A DNA stretch of 64,000 nt from assembly GCF_003054555.1 (NCBI RefSeq), contig NZ_CP026304.1:7378001-7442000 (forward strand). The letters run 5' to 3'. Positions 1 through 7,595 of this stretch are shown here, piece after piece (position 1 is the stretch's first letter; each line of letters starts with the position of its first letter). Position numbers and translations under genes: made by a program. The DNA comes from Streptomyces lunaelactis. GTDB taxonomy: Bacteria > Actinomycetota > Actinomycetes > Streptomycetales > Streptomycetaceae. The notes beneath the pieces were generated by a model. That model ran no database searches. It was not told the origin of the DNA and worked only from the letters and a program-made list of their open reading frames with translations.

Positions 1-1089
1 CTGGCCAACCTCGGCCTGGTCCTCTTCATGTTCGTCATCGGATACGAACTGGACCTGGCCCTGCTGCGCGGCAAGGAGAAGGTCGCGGCGAGCGTCTCGC
101 TCTGCTCGGTCGTGCTCCCCTTCTCTCTCGGCGTGCTGCTCGCGCTCCATCTGAGCAACAGTCACCACACCACCAACCGGACCGGGTTCGTGCTCTTCAT
201 CGGCGCGGCCATGTCCGTCACCGCCTTCCCGGTACTGGCCAGAATCCTGGCCGACAGCGGCCTCGGCCGGACCAGGATCGGCGGGATCGCGCTCGCCAGC
301 GCGGCCTTCGACGACATCGTGGCCTGGTCGCTGCTGGCCGTCGTGGTCACGGTCTCGGGCGGTGGCGATCAGTGGGCGATGCTGCTCGCACCGGTCTATC
401 TGGCCCTGATGTTCTTCGTGGTCAAGCCGGGGCTGCGGCGGCTGTTCGACGACCGAGGGGGCAGCGGGCGGATCACCGCGGACCGGCTCATCGTCGTACT
501 CGGCGGCCTGATGCTGTCCTGCTGGGCCACCGAGTGGCTCGGGGTGCACTTCGTCTTCGGCGCGTTCCTGTTCGGCGTCATCATGCCCCGCAGCACCTCC
601 GAACTGGTCCGGATGCAGGTCGTCGACCGCTTCGAACACCTCAGCCGGCTGCTGCTGCTCCCGGCGTTCTTCGTCGTCGCCGGCCTGAAGGTCGATCTGT
701 CGCAGACCGGTCTGAAGGGCCTCGGCGAACTCGGGCTCATCCTGCTCGTCGCCATCTCGGGCAAGTTCATCGGTGCCTTCGTCGGTGCCCGGGTCAACGG
801 CGTGCCCGCGCTGCAGAGCGGAGTCCTCGCGACACTGATGAACACCCGAGGGCTCACCGAGATCGTCATTCTCACCATCGGACTTCAACTGGGCGTCCTC
901 GACGCCGGGTTGTACGCCCTCATGGTGGTCATGGCGCTGGTGACGACCGCGATGGCCGGACCGCTGCTGTATCTGTTCAAGCGGCGCGCGGGCGGCTCCG
1001 AGGCCATCGGGAACTACGACGAGGCCGCGGTGGAGGACGAGGCGGGGAAGGAGCGGCCCGTCGCGTCGGCCGGCCGGCCGACGGGCTGA
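1..1089 (+). CDS. Cation/proton antiporter (CPA2/Kef type), 5' end cut by window edge
   Basis: The frame is open from base 1, so the ATG at 28 is internal and the true start lies off-window. 362 codons are visible. The protein is almost entirely membrane segments. It carries the CPA2 hallmarks SVTAFPVLARIL and AFDDIVAW (the paired Asp used for ion translocation) and a late conserved NTRGLTEIVILTIG segment. It ends in a short acidic tail with no TrkA/RCK regulatory domain. Such antiporters exchange Na+ or K+ for H+ across the membrane and recur at the edges of Streptomyces antibiotic clusters, where they are usually read as self-protection or ion homeostasis. It converges on the next gene across a strong terminator. 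Family is sure; substrate ion unknown. Confidence 0.9.
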   Translation: MANLGLVLFMFVIGYELDLALLRGKEKVAASVSLCSVVLPFSLGVLLALHLSNSHHTTNRTGFVLFIGAAMSVTAFPVLARILADSGLGRTRIGGIALASAAFDDIVAWSLLAVVVTVSGGGDQWAMLLAPVYLALMFFVVKPGLRRLFDDRGGSGRITADRLIVVLGGLMLSCWATEWLGVHFVFGAFLFGVIMPRSTSELVRMQVVDRFEHLSRLLLLPAFFVVAGLKVDLSQTGLKGLGELGLILLVAISGKFIGAFVGARVNGVPALQSGVLATLMNTRGLTEIVILTIGLQLGVLDAGLYALMVVMALVTTAMAGPLLYLFKRRAGGSEAIGNYDEAAVEDEAGKERPVASAGRPTG

Positions 1090-1108
1090 GAGGCTGACGG
1101 CACGACAG

Positions 1109-1145
1109 CAGAAGGGTCCGCCGGCCTGGCCGGCGGACCCTTCTG
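1109..1145. terminator. Bidirectional intrinsic terminator
   Basis: A perfect 16-bp inverted repeat (arms 1109-1124 and 1130-1145, 5-base loop) lies between two convergent genes. It starts 20 bases after the antiporter stop and ends 18 bases before the oxidoreductase stop at 1164. There is no clear U tract, as is usual in Streptomyces. Confidence 0.8.
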
Positions 1146-1163
1146 TGTGCGGCGTTCGGCCTC

Positions 1164-2021
1164 TCAGCCCAGCGTCGCCCCTGCGAGCAGCTCCAGTTGC
1201 CCCGCATCGGAGGTGCAGGGGAAGACCAGCAACTCGTCGCAGCCCGCCGCCTCGTACGCGGCGGCCGTCTCGCGCAGCCGTGCCGCGTCGGTGATGACCG
1301 CCTTGGCCGCCATCTCCGCCTTCGGGCCGATGAAGGAGTAGTACGCCCGCAGATACGACTGGGCGACCTCCGTGGCGCCCGGGCCGAGGCACGCGTACAC
1401 CAGCGCCACCAGCCGCGGTGCGCCGGTACGGCCCCGGTCCTGCCACGCCGCACGGGCCTGACGGGCAAGCTCGGCGTAGGCGGTCGCTGAGCTGCCGCCG
1501 GCGATCCAGCCGTCGGCGAACCTGGCCGCGCGCGCCATCGCCGCGGGAGTGTGGCCGCCCACGATGATCTCCGGCCCCGCACCCTTGGGGAACGGCCCGA
1601 TACCGGGCACCGGACCCTTGCCGCCCCACACCTCCCGCAGCTCCGTGAGGATGCCGTCGAGACGCTTCCCACGGTCGCCGTAGGGGGCGCCGGTGGCGCG
1701 GAAGTCGTCGTCGCGGCCGCCGGCCGCCACCCCGACCGTCAGCCGGCCGCCCGAGATCTCATGGATCGTGGCGAGCTGCTTGGCCAGCAGCGGGGTGCCG
1801 GGGCGGTAGGCGGCGAGCAGGATGGACGTCGTCAGCCGGATCCGCTCGGTCACCGCGGCCGCGGCGGCGAGCGAGGTCAGCGGCTCATAACTGTCGTACA
1901 CCAGACGGTCGAGGGTGCCGAGGCTGGAGAACCCGTGGTTCTCCGCCAGCCGCGCCCAGTCGACGAGGCGGCGCCCGTCGATGTCCGGCACTGTCGTGGG
2001 CAGGCCCACTCCGATCTCCAC
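1164..2021 (-). CDS. LLM-class (luciferase-like, F420-type) oxidoreductase
   Basis: 285 aa, about normal length for single-domain luciferase-like flavin/F420 enzymes. The start is GTG at 2021, preceded by AAGGAG seven bases upstream. The N-terminus (GVGLPTTVPDIDGRRLVDWA), TLDRLVYDSYEPLTSLAAAA and ERIRLTTSILLAAYRPGTPL segments match the TIM-barrel family that uses reduced F420 or FMN for hydride transfer. In a tailoring cluster it could reduce or oxidise the aromatic scaffold. Whether F420 or FMN is used cannot be told from sequence alone. Last gene of the minus-strand block; an intergenic repeat separates it from the methyltransferase upstream. Confidence 0.82.
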   Translation of the reverse strand: MEIGVGLPTTVPDIDGRRLVDWARLAENHGFSSLGTLDRLVYDSYEPLTSLAAAAAVTERIRLTTSILLAAYRPGTPLLAKQLATIHEISGGRLTVGVAAGGRDDDFRATGAPYGDRGKRLDGILTELREVWGGKGPVPGIGPFPKGAGPEIIVGGHTPAAMARAARFADGWIAGGSSATAYAELARQARAAWQDRGRTGAPRLVALVYACLGPGATEVAQSYLRAYYSFIGPKAEMAAKAVITDAARLRETAAAYEAAGCDELLVFPCTSDAGQLELLAGATLG

Positions 2022-2058
2022 GGGGTCTCCTTGATCGTCGGTCTGTTGGGCCGTGTCT

Positions 2059-2138
2059 CAACCGCCGGCAACTCAAGCCCGTCCGGCGATTGAGGACACG
2101 GCCGAAGGCCGTACGGGGTCCGGGGGCGCAGCCCCCGG
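2059..2138. repeat. Streptomyces-type intergenic repeat with terminator hairpin
   Basis: The stretch contains the phrase CCGTCCGGCGATTGAGGACA followed by a GGCCGAAGGCC mini-hairpin and a perfect hairpin (arms 2120-2127 and 2131-2138, CCGGGGGC/GCCCCCGG). From general knowledge, this combination is a frequently repeated intergenic element in Streptomyces genomes. Here it sits just downstream of the methyltransferase stop (2151) and probably terminates the 6117-to-2151 operon. Copy number in this genome cannot be seen. Confidence 0.55.
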
Positions 2139-2150
2139 TTCGGCAGTCGG

Positions 2151-3170
2151 TCAGCGCGGCTTGCGGCCGGTCACCAGCGTGTTGCCGAGCGGCAGTTCGT
2201 GCTCGGCGACGCCGGTGAACCCCGCCTGCAGCATCCACTGGCCGCAGTCGCCCGGGTGGTAGCCCGCCCCGGCCGGGGTCATCACCAGCATGTGCAGGCT
2301 CGCGACCAGAGAGGGCAGATCGGGCTTGTCGCCGGGCATGGGGTCGTAGACGAGCAGCGCGCCCCCCGGCCGTACCGCCGTGAACGCCTTGTCGATCAGG
2401 ACCTTGCGCTCCTCCAGCGAGAAGTCCGCCAGCACATGGCCGATCACCACGACATCGGCCTCGGGCAGTTCGTCGGCGAAGAAGTCCCCGCCGGTGAAGG
2501 CCAGTCGGTCACCGACGCCGAGCGTGCGCGCATGCTCGGCGCACGGTGTCTCGTTCTGCGGCCGGTCGAAGACCCGGCCGGTCAGCTGCGGCTGGGCGCG
2601 CAGCAGCAGCCCGGCGAGATTGCCCCGGGCGCCGCCGACATCGGTCACCGTGCTCCAGCCGCTCCACTCCACGGCTCCGAGCAGATACGGCACCAGGGGA
2701 GCGCTCAGCGAGTCCTGCATGGCCAGGAACACCCGCTGCGCGGCCGGATCGCTGAGCATCGCCTCGAAGTCGCCCTCGGCCTGCGGGGCGCCCGTGCGCA
2801 GCGCCTGCGTCAGGCGCCCCCAGGCGGGATACAGCACGAAGTTGGCGCCTTCGAGGAAGCCGCCCGCATAGCTCTCCCCGCGTACGAGATACCGCTGCGC
2901 GGCCTCGCTGTTGCGGTAGCGGCCGGAGCTGCGCTCCAGCAGTCCGAGCGCGACCAGGGCGTCGAAGAAGTCGGTGGCGGCCCGCGGGTGCAGGCCGAGG
3001 GCCGCCCGCAGCTCCTCCACCGCGGCCTCACTGTCGGCGGTTTCGGCGAGCGTGCTGAACACCCCCAGTTCCAGGGCGGTCAGCAGCAGCTTCGCCGAGG
3101 CGAACCCCAGGCCCAACTGGCTGATGCCGAAGGGGTCCTTGGGGTCCGTCAACGGATTGATGGTGGTCAT
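2151..3170 (-). CDS. SAM-dependent O-methyltransferase (plant-type/AcetylserotoninOMT-like)
   Basis: 339 aa. An N-terminal winged-helix dimerisation region (about 20-100, LELGVFSTLAE...RYRNSEAAQRYL) precedes a Rossmann SAM-binding domain with motif I DVGGARG at 177-183 and the later KAFTAVRPGGALLVYDPM segment. This is the fold of small-molecule O-methyltransferases that tailor aromatic polyketides. The family's usual catalytic His, in the HVLHDW position, reads HVLADF here, so the general base appears to be missing; some polyketide-tailoring homologues work by proximity or have gained other activities. ATG at 3170 overlaps the transporter stop by 3 bases. Substrate unknown; family confident. 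Confidence 0.87.
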   Translation of the reverse strand: MTTINPLTDPKDPFGISQLGLGFASAKLLLTALELGVFSTLAETADSEAAVEELRAALGLHPRAATDFFDALVALGLLERSSGRYRNSEAAQRYLVRGESYAGGFLEGANFVLYPAWGRLTQALRTGAPQAEGDFEAMLSDPAAQRVFLAMQDSLSAPLVPYLLGAVEWSGWSTVTDVGGARGNLAGLLLRAQPQLTGRVFDRPQNETPCAEHARTLGVGDRLAFTGGDFFADELPEADVVVIGHVLADFSLEERKVLIDKAFTAVRPGGALLVYDPMPGDKPDLPSLVASLHMLVMTPAGAGYHPGDCGQWMLQAGFTGVAEHELPLGNTLVTGRKPR

Positions 3171-4717
3171 GCCGGGCTGTCCTCCTTGACGGTCGTGTCG
3201 TCCGTGTCGTCGCCCGGTACGCGCTCGTCGTCGCCGGACAGGCCGCGCACGATGGCGTGCCGGTTCAGCGCCATGGCGCCGCCCATCGCCAGCGCGAACA
3301 CCGCGAGCATCAGGTAGTAGACGGACTCGGGGATGACGTCGATGAGCCGGACCATGCCGCTGCCGGCGCCGCCGCCGAGCGCGGCGAAGAGCCACAGCAG
3401 TCCGAGCATGTGGGCGATGAACTTCCGGGGCAGTACATCGGCGACCGCCGCTATACCCACCGCGGCGACGATCAGCTCACCGCAGGCGTGCATGAGATAC
3501 ACGACGAGCAGCCACACCGGCGAGACCTTCTCGCCGCCCGAGGCGAGGGCCGCGGCCAGCGCCATGATCAGGAAGCTGACACCGGTCAGCGTCAGTCCGA
3601 CGGAGAACTTCACCGGCACCCCGCTGCGCCTGCCGCCGTACTTCAGCAGCGCCCAGGCGAACACCGGGGCCAGGATCAGGATGAACAGCGGGGTCGCGGA
3701 CTGCAGCCAGCTCACCGGCACGTCGAAGCCGAGGACATGACGGTCCGTCGACTCCTTGGCGAACAGGGTGAGCGAGGAGCCGTCCTGCGCGATCATCGAC
3801 CAGAAGAGCGTCGAGCCGAGGAAGATCCACAGAAAGGCGCGCAGCCGCCGGCGGTCACCCGGGCTCAGCTCACGGCTGCGGTAGAGCACCAGGTAGGCGG
3901 CCACCGGGGCGATGATGCTGGCCGTGCCGACCAGACCGATGGCGCCGCCCGGACCCAGACCGCCGGACGCCACGCCGCCCGTGACCAGCAGGACCACCAC
4001 GGCGGCGGTCGTACCGATCAGCCGGAACGCCCGCCGGGACTCCTCGGGGTTCAGCGGCCGCCCGGGAGCGTTCCCGACCTCCTTGAACTGGTGCTGGCTG
4101 ATCCAGAGTTGGATCGTGCCGAGCAGCATGGCCGTACCGGAGACGGCGAAGCCGAGGTGCCAGTCGACACGCTCGCCGAGGAATCCGGCGATCAGCGGCG
4201 AGAGCAGGGCGCTCACCTGGATGCCGACGTACATCAGCGAGATGCCGGCCTCGCGCCGGCCGCTGTCCTTGCCGAACATCAGGTTGAGCATGGCCTGGTG
4301 GTTCGGCTTGTACAGGCCGAGGCCGAGCGCGAGGAGGATCAGCCCGAGGGGCGTCGTCCACAGCCACGGCGAGGCCAGCGCGAAGTGGCCCACCGTGGTG
4401 ACGCACGCCCCGATGATCAGGGTCCGCCGGGGGCCGAGCAGCCGGTCGGCCACCCAGCCCCCGGGGAGGCAGAGCATGAAGGCGAGCCCGATCCACGCGC
4501 CGAACAGCGCCGCGGAATCGGCCTTCGCCAGCCCCAGTCCGCCTTCGGAGCGCGGGGCGACCGCGTACAGGACGAGGATGGCCTGCATGCCGAAGAAGCC
4601 GAAGCGCTCCCACACATCGCTCATGAAGAGCGTGCGGTACCACGGCGGCCAGCTTCTGACGGACCGGGTGCCGGCACCGCCGACACCGGGATCCTGATCA
4701 GCGCGTGCGGTGGTCAT
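3167..4717 (-). CDS. POT/PTR-family major facilitator transporter
   Basis: 516 aa with about 12-14 hydrophobic segments. The signature near the N-terminus, SDVWERFGFFGMQAILVLY, and the loop GGWVADRLLGPRRTLI match proton-coupled oligopeptide transporters of the MFS. A hydrophilic C-terminal tail rich in Asp follows. POT proteins normally import di/tripeptides with protons. Inside this operon, between the halogenase and the methyltransferase and overlapping both by 3-4 bases, it may instead move the metabolite or an amino-acid building block. Co-translation with the halogenase is implied by the ATGA overlap. Family is well supported, substrate is not. Confidence 0.85.
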   Translation of the reverse strand: MTTARADQDPGVGGAGTRSVRSWPPWYRTLFMSDVWERFGFFGMQAILVLYAVAPRSEGGLGLAKADSAALFGAWIGLAFMLCLPGGWVADRLLGPRRTLIIGACVTTVGHFALASPWLWTTPLGLILLALGLGLYKPNHQAMLNLMFGKDSGRREAGISLMYVGIQVSALLSPLIAGFLGERVDWHLGFAVSGTAMLLGTIQLWISQHQFKEVGNAPGRPLNPEESRRAFRLIGTTAAVVVLLVTGGVASGGLGPGGAIGLVGTASIIAPVAAYLVLYRSRELSPGDRRRLRAFLWIFLGSTLFWSMIAQDGSSLTLFAKESTDRHVLGFDVPVSWLQSATPLFILILAPVFAWALLKYGGRRSGVPVKFSVGLTLTGVSFLIMALAAALASGGEKVSPVWLLVVYLMHACGELIVAAVGIAAVADVLPRKFIAHMLGLLWLFAALGGGAGSGMVRLIDVIPESVYYLMLAVFALAMGGAMALNRHAIVRGLSGDDERVPGDDTDDTTVKEDSPA

Positions 4718-6117
4718 GTGGTGCGCTCTCCCTCCGTACGCGCAAGGTGCAGGCGGGGCCGGAAGGAGAGATACAGTCCGCCGACCGCGTTCTGCGGATT
4801 CATCGGCGCCTGCTTCTGCTCGTGCACCTTGTTCAGGTTGGCCAGCGGGTTGGGGTCGCCGCTCTCCGCGCCGTTGAGGTGTGCGTGCACCCGCGAGTAC
4901 ACGTCCTGCGCGTCCTCGAGGTCGGCGATGCCGGTCACGATGCGGTCGAAGGCGTCCTGGATGCTGAGGCCCTCGCGCTGGGCGCTGGTGAGCTTCTGGG
5001 CGTTGTAGAAGTGGTGCTCCTTGCCGCGGTAGCTCTCGTAGAAGACGGAGACGAGCACCAGCAGCCGCTCGTACGCGTGCCGGTAGACCGTGTTGTAGAA
5101 GTCCCAGGCCTCCTTCTCCTCCACCTCGCCGCGCAGCACGCTGGAGACGCTGGCGGCGGCGAGCATCGCGCTGTAGGTGGCCAGGTGCACACCGGTGGAG
5201 AGCAGCGGGTCCAGGAAGCAGGCGGCGTCGCCGCTGAGCAGATAACCGGGGCCGCCGAAGCTCTCCGCGGTGTACGAGTAGTCCTGCTCGACCTTCATGC
5301 CGGCGACCTGCTCGGCGCCCTCCAGGAGGGGGAGCAGGTGTGTGCACTCGGAGATGGCCTTGTCGTAGACCTGCTGGATACCGCCGAGGGAGTTCTTCTT
5401 CTCGTTGAAGATGTCCCTTCCGGTGACCAGGCCGATGCTGGTGGTGCCGTTGTGCAGCGGAATGTTCCAGAACCAGCCGTCGGCCGACGACAGGACGGCG
5501 ATCGCGCCGTCCGGCCCGCGGTCCAGGGGCTTGACGTTCTTCCAGTACGACCAGGCCGCGACATTGCGGAAGATCTCGTGGTATTCACGGTTCTTGAGGT
5601 GCCGGGCGGCGAAGACCCCGCCGCGGCCCGAGGCGTCGATGACGTAGTCGAAGGCGATACGGCCGCTCTGCGCGGCGTCCTTGGTGCCCGCCCACAGGGC
5701 CGCCACCGGGCGTTCGCCGTCGAACTCGAGTTCCTTGACCGTGATGTTCTCGACCACCTCGACGCCGAGTTCGGCCGCGTGCCGCAGCAGCAGCTCGTCG
5801 AACTCGGAGCGCACGACCTGCCAGGCGTTGGCGCCGTTCTCGCCGAGGCTGTTGAACTTGACCTCCCACTCCTCCGGACCCCAGAAGAAGTAGGCGCCGC
5901 CCTTGGGCTGGAAGCCGTACGCCTCCACCTTGTCCCAGACGCCGAGGAGTTCCAGGATCGGCCGGCAGGACGGGAGGATCGATTCGCCGATGTGGTAGCG
6001 GGGGAACTGGTCGCGCTCCAAGAGCGTGACCTGGAAGCCCTCCTTGGCCAGCAGGCCGGCAGCGGTGGAGCCCGCGGGCCCACCCCCGATGACGAGGATC
6101 TGGGTGGAACCACGCAT
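4714..6117 (-). CDS. FAD-dependent halogenase
   Basis: 467 aa, typical of phenolic/pyrrolic flavin halogenases. Visible motifs are the FAD Rossmann GGGPAGS (11-17), the catalytic-lysine region QPKGG with Lys72, and the halogenase hallmark WFWNIP (215-220). The enzyme should use FADH2, O2 and chloride (or bromide) to make hypohalous acid that is passed through Lys72 to an electron-rich ring. No dedicated flavin reductase is seen nearby. ATG at 6117 is preceded by GGAGGATTGGAG. It is the first gene of the operon running down to the methyltransferase, and a SARP-like repeat lies 77 bases upstream. Chloride versus bromide and target ring are unknown. Confidence 0.92.
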   Translation of the reverse strand: MRGSTQILVIGGGPAGSTAAGLLAKEGFQVTLLERDQFPRYHIGESILPSCRPILELLGVWDKVEAYGFQPKGGAYFFWGPEEWEVKFNSLGENGANAWQVVRSEFDELLLRHAAELGVEVVENITVKELEFDGERPVAALWAGTKDAAQSGRIAFDYVIDASGRGGVFAARHLKNREYHEIFRNVAAWSYWKNVKPLDRGPDGAIAVLSSADGWFWNIPLHNGTTSIGLVTGRDIFNEKKNSLGGIQQVYDKAISECTHLLPLLEGAEQVAGMKVEQDYSYTAESFGGPGYLLSGDAACFLDPLLSTGVHLATYSAMLAAASVSSVLRGEVEEKEAWDFYNTVYRHAYERLLVLVSVFYESYRGKEHHFYNAQKLTSAQREGLSIQDAFDRIVTGIADLEDAQDVYSRVHAHLNGAESGDPNPLANLNKVHEQKQAPMNPQNAVGGLYLSFRPRLHLARTEGERTT

Positions 6118-6193
6118 GTATTTCTCCAATCCTCCGGAGCTCGCGAACGGGTACTGACCGTCCGCTGCACGGTGCACCGGGCCACCGGAGGAG

Positions 6194-6211
6194 TGCTGGA
6201 GCCGAACTCGA
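6194..6211 (-). promoter_or_regulatory. Candidate SARP box upstream of the halogenase operon
   Basis: Read on the minus strand the site is TCGAGTT-CGGC-TCCAGCA: two related heptamers with an 11-bp period. This is a degenerate version of the two much better matches at 6878 and 18564. It lies 77 bases before the halogenase ATG. SARP activators are known to bind such TCGAGNN direct repeats just upstream of the -10 region. On its own this would be weak evidence; the agreement with the other two sites raises it. Confidence 0.45.
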
Positions 6212-6229
6212 CGCCCGCTCCGGTCCGGC

Positions 6230-6846
6230 TCAGCCGGACGCGTCGGCGGCGTACCCCGCCACCCGGCGCGGCATCGCCTGCGCCACCGGAGCCACCAGCG
6301 CGAGCCCGCCGATCGTGAACCAGCTGAAGCCGCGGAACGCCTCGATGAACATGTCCGAGCGGGCCTGCCCGGCCGCGTCCCTGAGCGGCGCGAAAAACAG
6401 CACACCGAGCAGGGCCGCCCCGGCCGCGTTGCCGATCTGGAGCGCGGCGCCGAGGGTGCCGGAGGCCGCCCCCGCGTCCCGCGCCTCGACCGAGGCTCCG
6501 GCGACGGTGAACGCCGGCCCGAACACAGCCCCCATCCCGACCCCCGCGACGAAGAGCGCGGGACCGAGCGCCGACCAGGCGCTGTCCGGGCTCAGTGCGC
6601 GCCGGGGGCGGCGGTGAAGACGGCGACACCGGAGAGGACCCACTGCGCGGACGCGAACGACGCCCCCAGATCGTCCCGGACGGCCGGCAGGGCGATGTTG
6701 ACGATCGTGACGTCCAGCAGATCCATGAATGCCGCGCCGAGCATGACGAACAGCGCGGCCCAGCGCCGCGGATGGCTGTCGGCGAGTTCCGTCGTGCTGT
6801 TCCGGTCCACGGTCGTCATACCGTGCCTCGCCTCCTGTGCGGACAT
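6230..6846 (-). pseudogene. MFS (DHA2-type) drug transporter with internal deletion
   Basis: The N-terminal part (6846 or 6819 down to about 6600) gives RRWAALFVMLGAAFMDLLDV, INIALPAVRDDLGAS-like and QWVLSGV, the first two helices of a 14-helix MFS exporter, and then stops at 6592. The C-terminal part (about 6600 to 6230) is in another frame. It gives the last helices, including GVGMGAVFGPAFTVAGASVE and LQIGNAAGAALLGVLFFAP. About 350 middle residues are missing, so an internal deletion joined the ends out of frame near 6600. No transporter can be made. It is adjacent to the halogenase and divergent from the VOC gene, so it was probably once part of the cluster. Confidence 0.85.
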
Positions 6847-6877
6847 CGGGAGCCGGGGGGAGTGTGACGGAGCGGAG

Positions 6878-6895
6878 TCGAGTGCGGCTCGAGCG
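6878..6895 (+). promoter_or_regulatory. Candidate SARP box between MFS remnant and VOC gene
   Basis: The sequence TCGAGTG-CGGC-TCGAGCG is two heptamers separated by four bases (11-bp period). It fits the published SARP consensus TCGAGC(G/C) recognised by ActII-ORF4/DnrI-type activators. Because TCGA is self-complementary, the site also reads as an 11-bp direct repeat on the other strand, so it could serve both divergent genes. It is 59 bases upstream of the VOC start. Confidence 0.65.
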
Positions 6896-6954
6896 AGTTC
6901 CTGCCGGGATCTGGCTCAGTAATGGCCGGATTTCATCGACCAAGGGAGAGCCCA

Positions 6955-7485
6955 ATGGCTGCACGTACCGCCCGGATGTGGGCGGCCGGCGCGACGGCGA
7001 GCGCGCTGCTCGCCGTGAGCCTGGTCGCGGCCGGCACCACCGCCGGGGCCGAGACCACCAGGCCCAGGCCGACGCTCACGGCGGCGGAGGAGGTCCGGTA
7101 CGGCCAGACGACGCTCTACACGACGAACGTCGACACGCTGCTCAACTTCTACCGGGACGCTCTCGGATTCACCGTGCTGTACCGCTTCCCGGACACAGGT
7201 CCCGCGGTGTTCGGCACGGTCCTGCTCGGCCCCGACTACTACATCACCTTCACCACGTACGACACCGTGCGTCAGGCGACGGGAATTGCGGGCATCGGCC
7301 GGTCGAAGGTGCACCAGTCCGAGGTCGTGGTACTGACCCCGGACGTCGATGCTCTCTTCGCCCGCGCGCAGAAGGCCAGGGCGAGGGTCCTCATGCCGCC
7401 CAAGGATCAGCCCTGGGGCGAGCGGTCCGCCTATGTGGCCGACCCCGAGGGCAACTTCGTCCAGATCTCGACGCACAGGCAGTAG
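6955..7485 (+). CDS. Secreted VOC (glyoxalase/dioxygenase-fold) protein
   Basis: 176 aa. ATG at 6955 follows GGGAGAG. The first 35 or so residues form a Sec-type signal peptide (Arg-containing n-region, hydrophobic core AAGATASALLAVSLVAAG, then TTAGAETT). The rest is one vicinal-oxygen-chelate domain: TTLYTTNVDTLLNFYRDALG at its start and AYVADPEGNFVQI at its end. VOC proteins include dioxygenases, isomerases, and antibiotic-binding resistance proteins; an exported one in a biosynthetic cluster suggests extracellular drug sequestration or a late extracellular step. Metal ligands cannot be assigned with certainty. It stands alone on the plus strand behind the SARP-like box. Confidence 0.8.
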   Translation: MAARTARMWAAGATASALLAVSLVAAGTTAGAETTRPRPTLTAAEEVRYGQTTLYTTNVDTLLNFYRDALGFTVLYRFPDTGPAVFGTVLLGPDYYITFTTYDTVRQATGIAGIGRSKVHQSEVVVLTPDVDALFARAQKARARVLMPPKDQPWGERSAYVADPEGNFVQISTHRQ

Positions 7486-7495
7486 CCGACCGGCC

Positions 7496-7548
7496 CTGGG
7501 CCGTGTCTGACAAATCCCGCCCGGCGCTATTTGTCAGACACGGCCCAG
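7496..7548. terminator. Long perfect inverted repeat between convergent genes
   Basis: A 20-bp perfect inverted repeat (arms 7496-7515 and 7529-7548, 13-base spacer) begins 11 bases after the VOC stop. It can act as a terminator in both directions. The length and perfection also recall the ends of a miniature inverted-repeat element, but no flanking target duplication is evident. Confidence 0.7.
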
Positions 7549-7563
7549 CCCGAAAGTGGTGCA

Positions 7564-7595
7564 CTGAGGCACGCGCCCGAGGGCGCGTGCCTCAG
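7564..7595 (-). terminator. Second hairpin overlapping the FAD monooxygenase stop
   Basis: Arms 7564-7578 and 7581-7595 are perfectly complementary (15 bp around a GA centre). The right arm contains the monooxygenase stop codon (7592-7594). It probably terminates the minus-strand transcript, backing up the larger inverted repeat next to it. Confidence 0.65.

Noticed and set aside
28..30. ATG as the start of the antiporter
   Set aside because: The frame is open and hydrophobic from base 1, and the protein would lack its first helices; the gene is cut by the window edge.
7496..7548. Insertion sequence or MITE
   Set aside because: No transposase, no target-site duplication and only 13 bases between the arms; a bidirectional terminator explains it.
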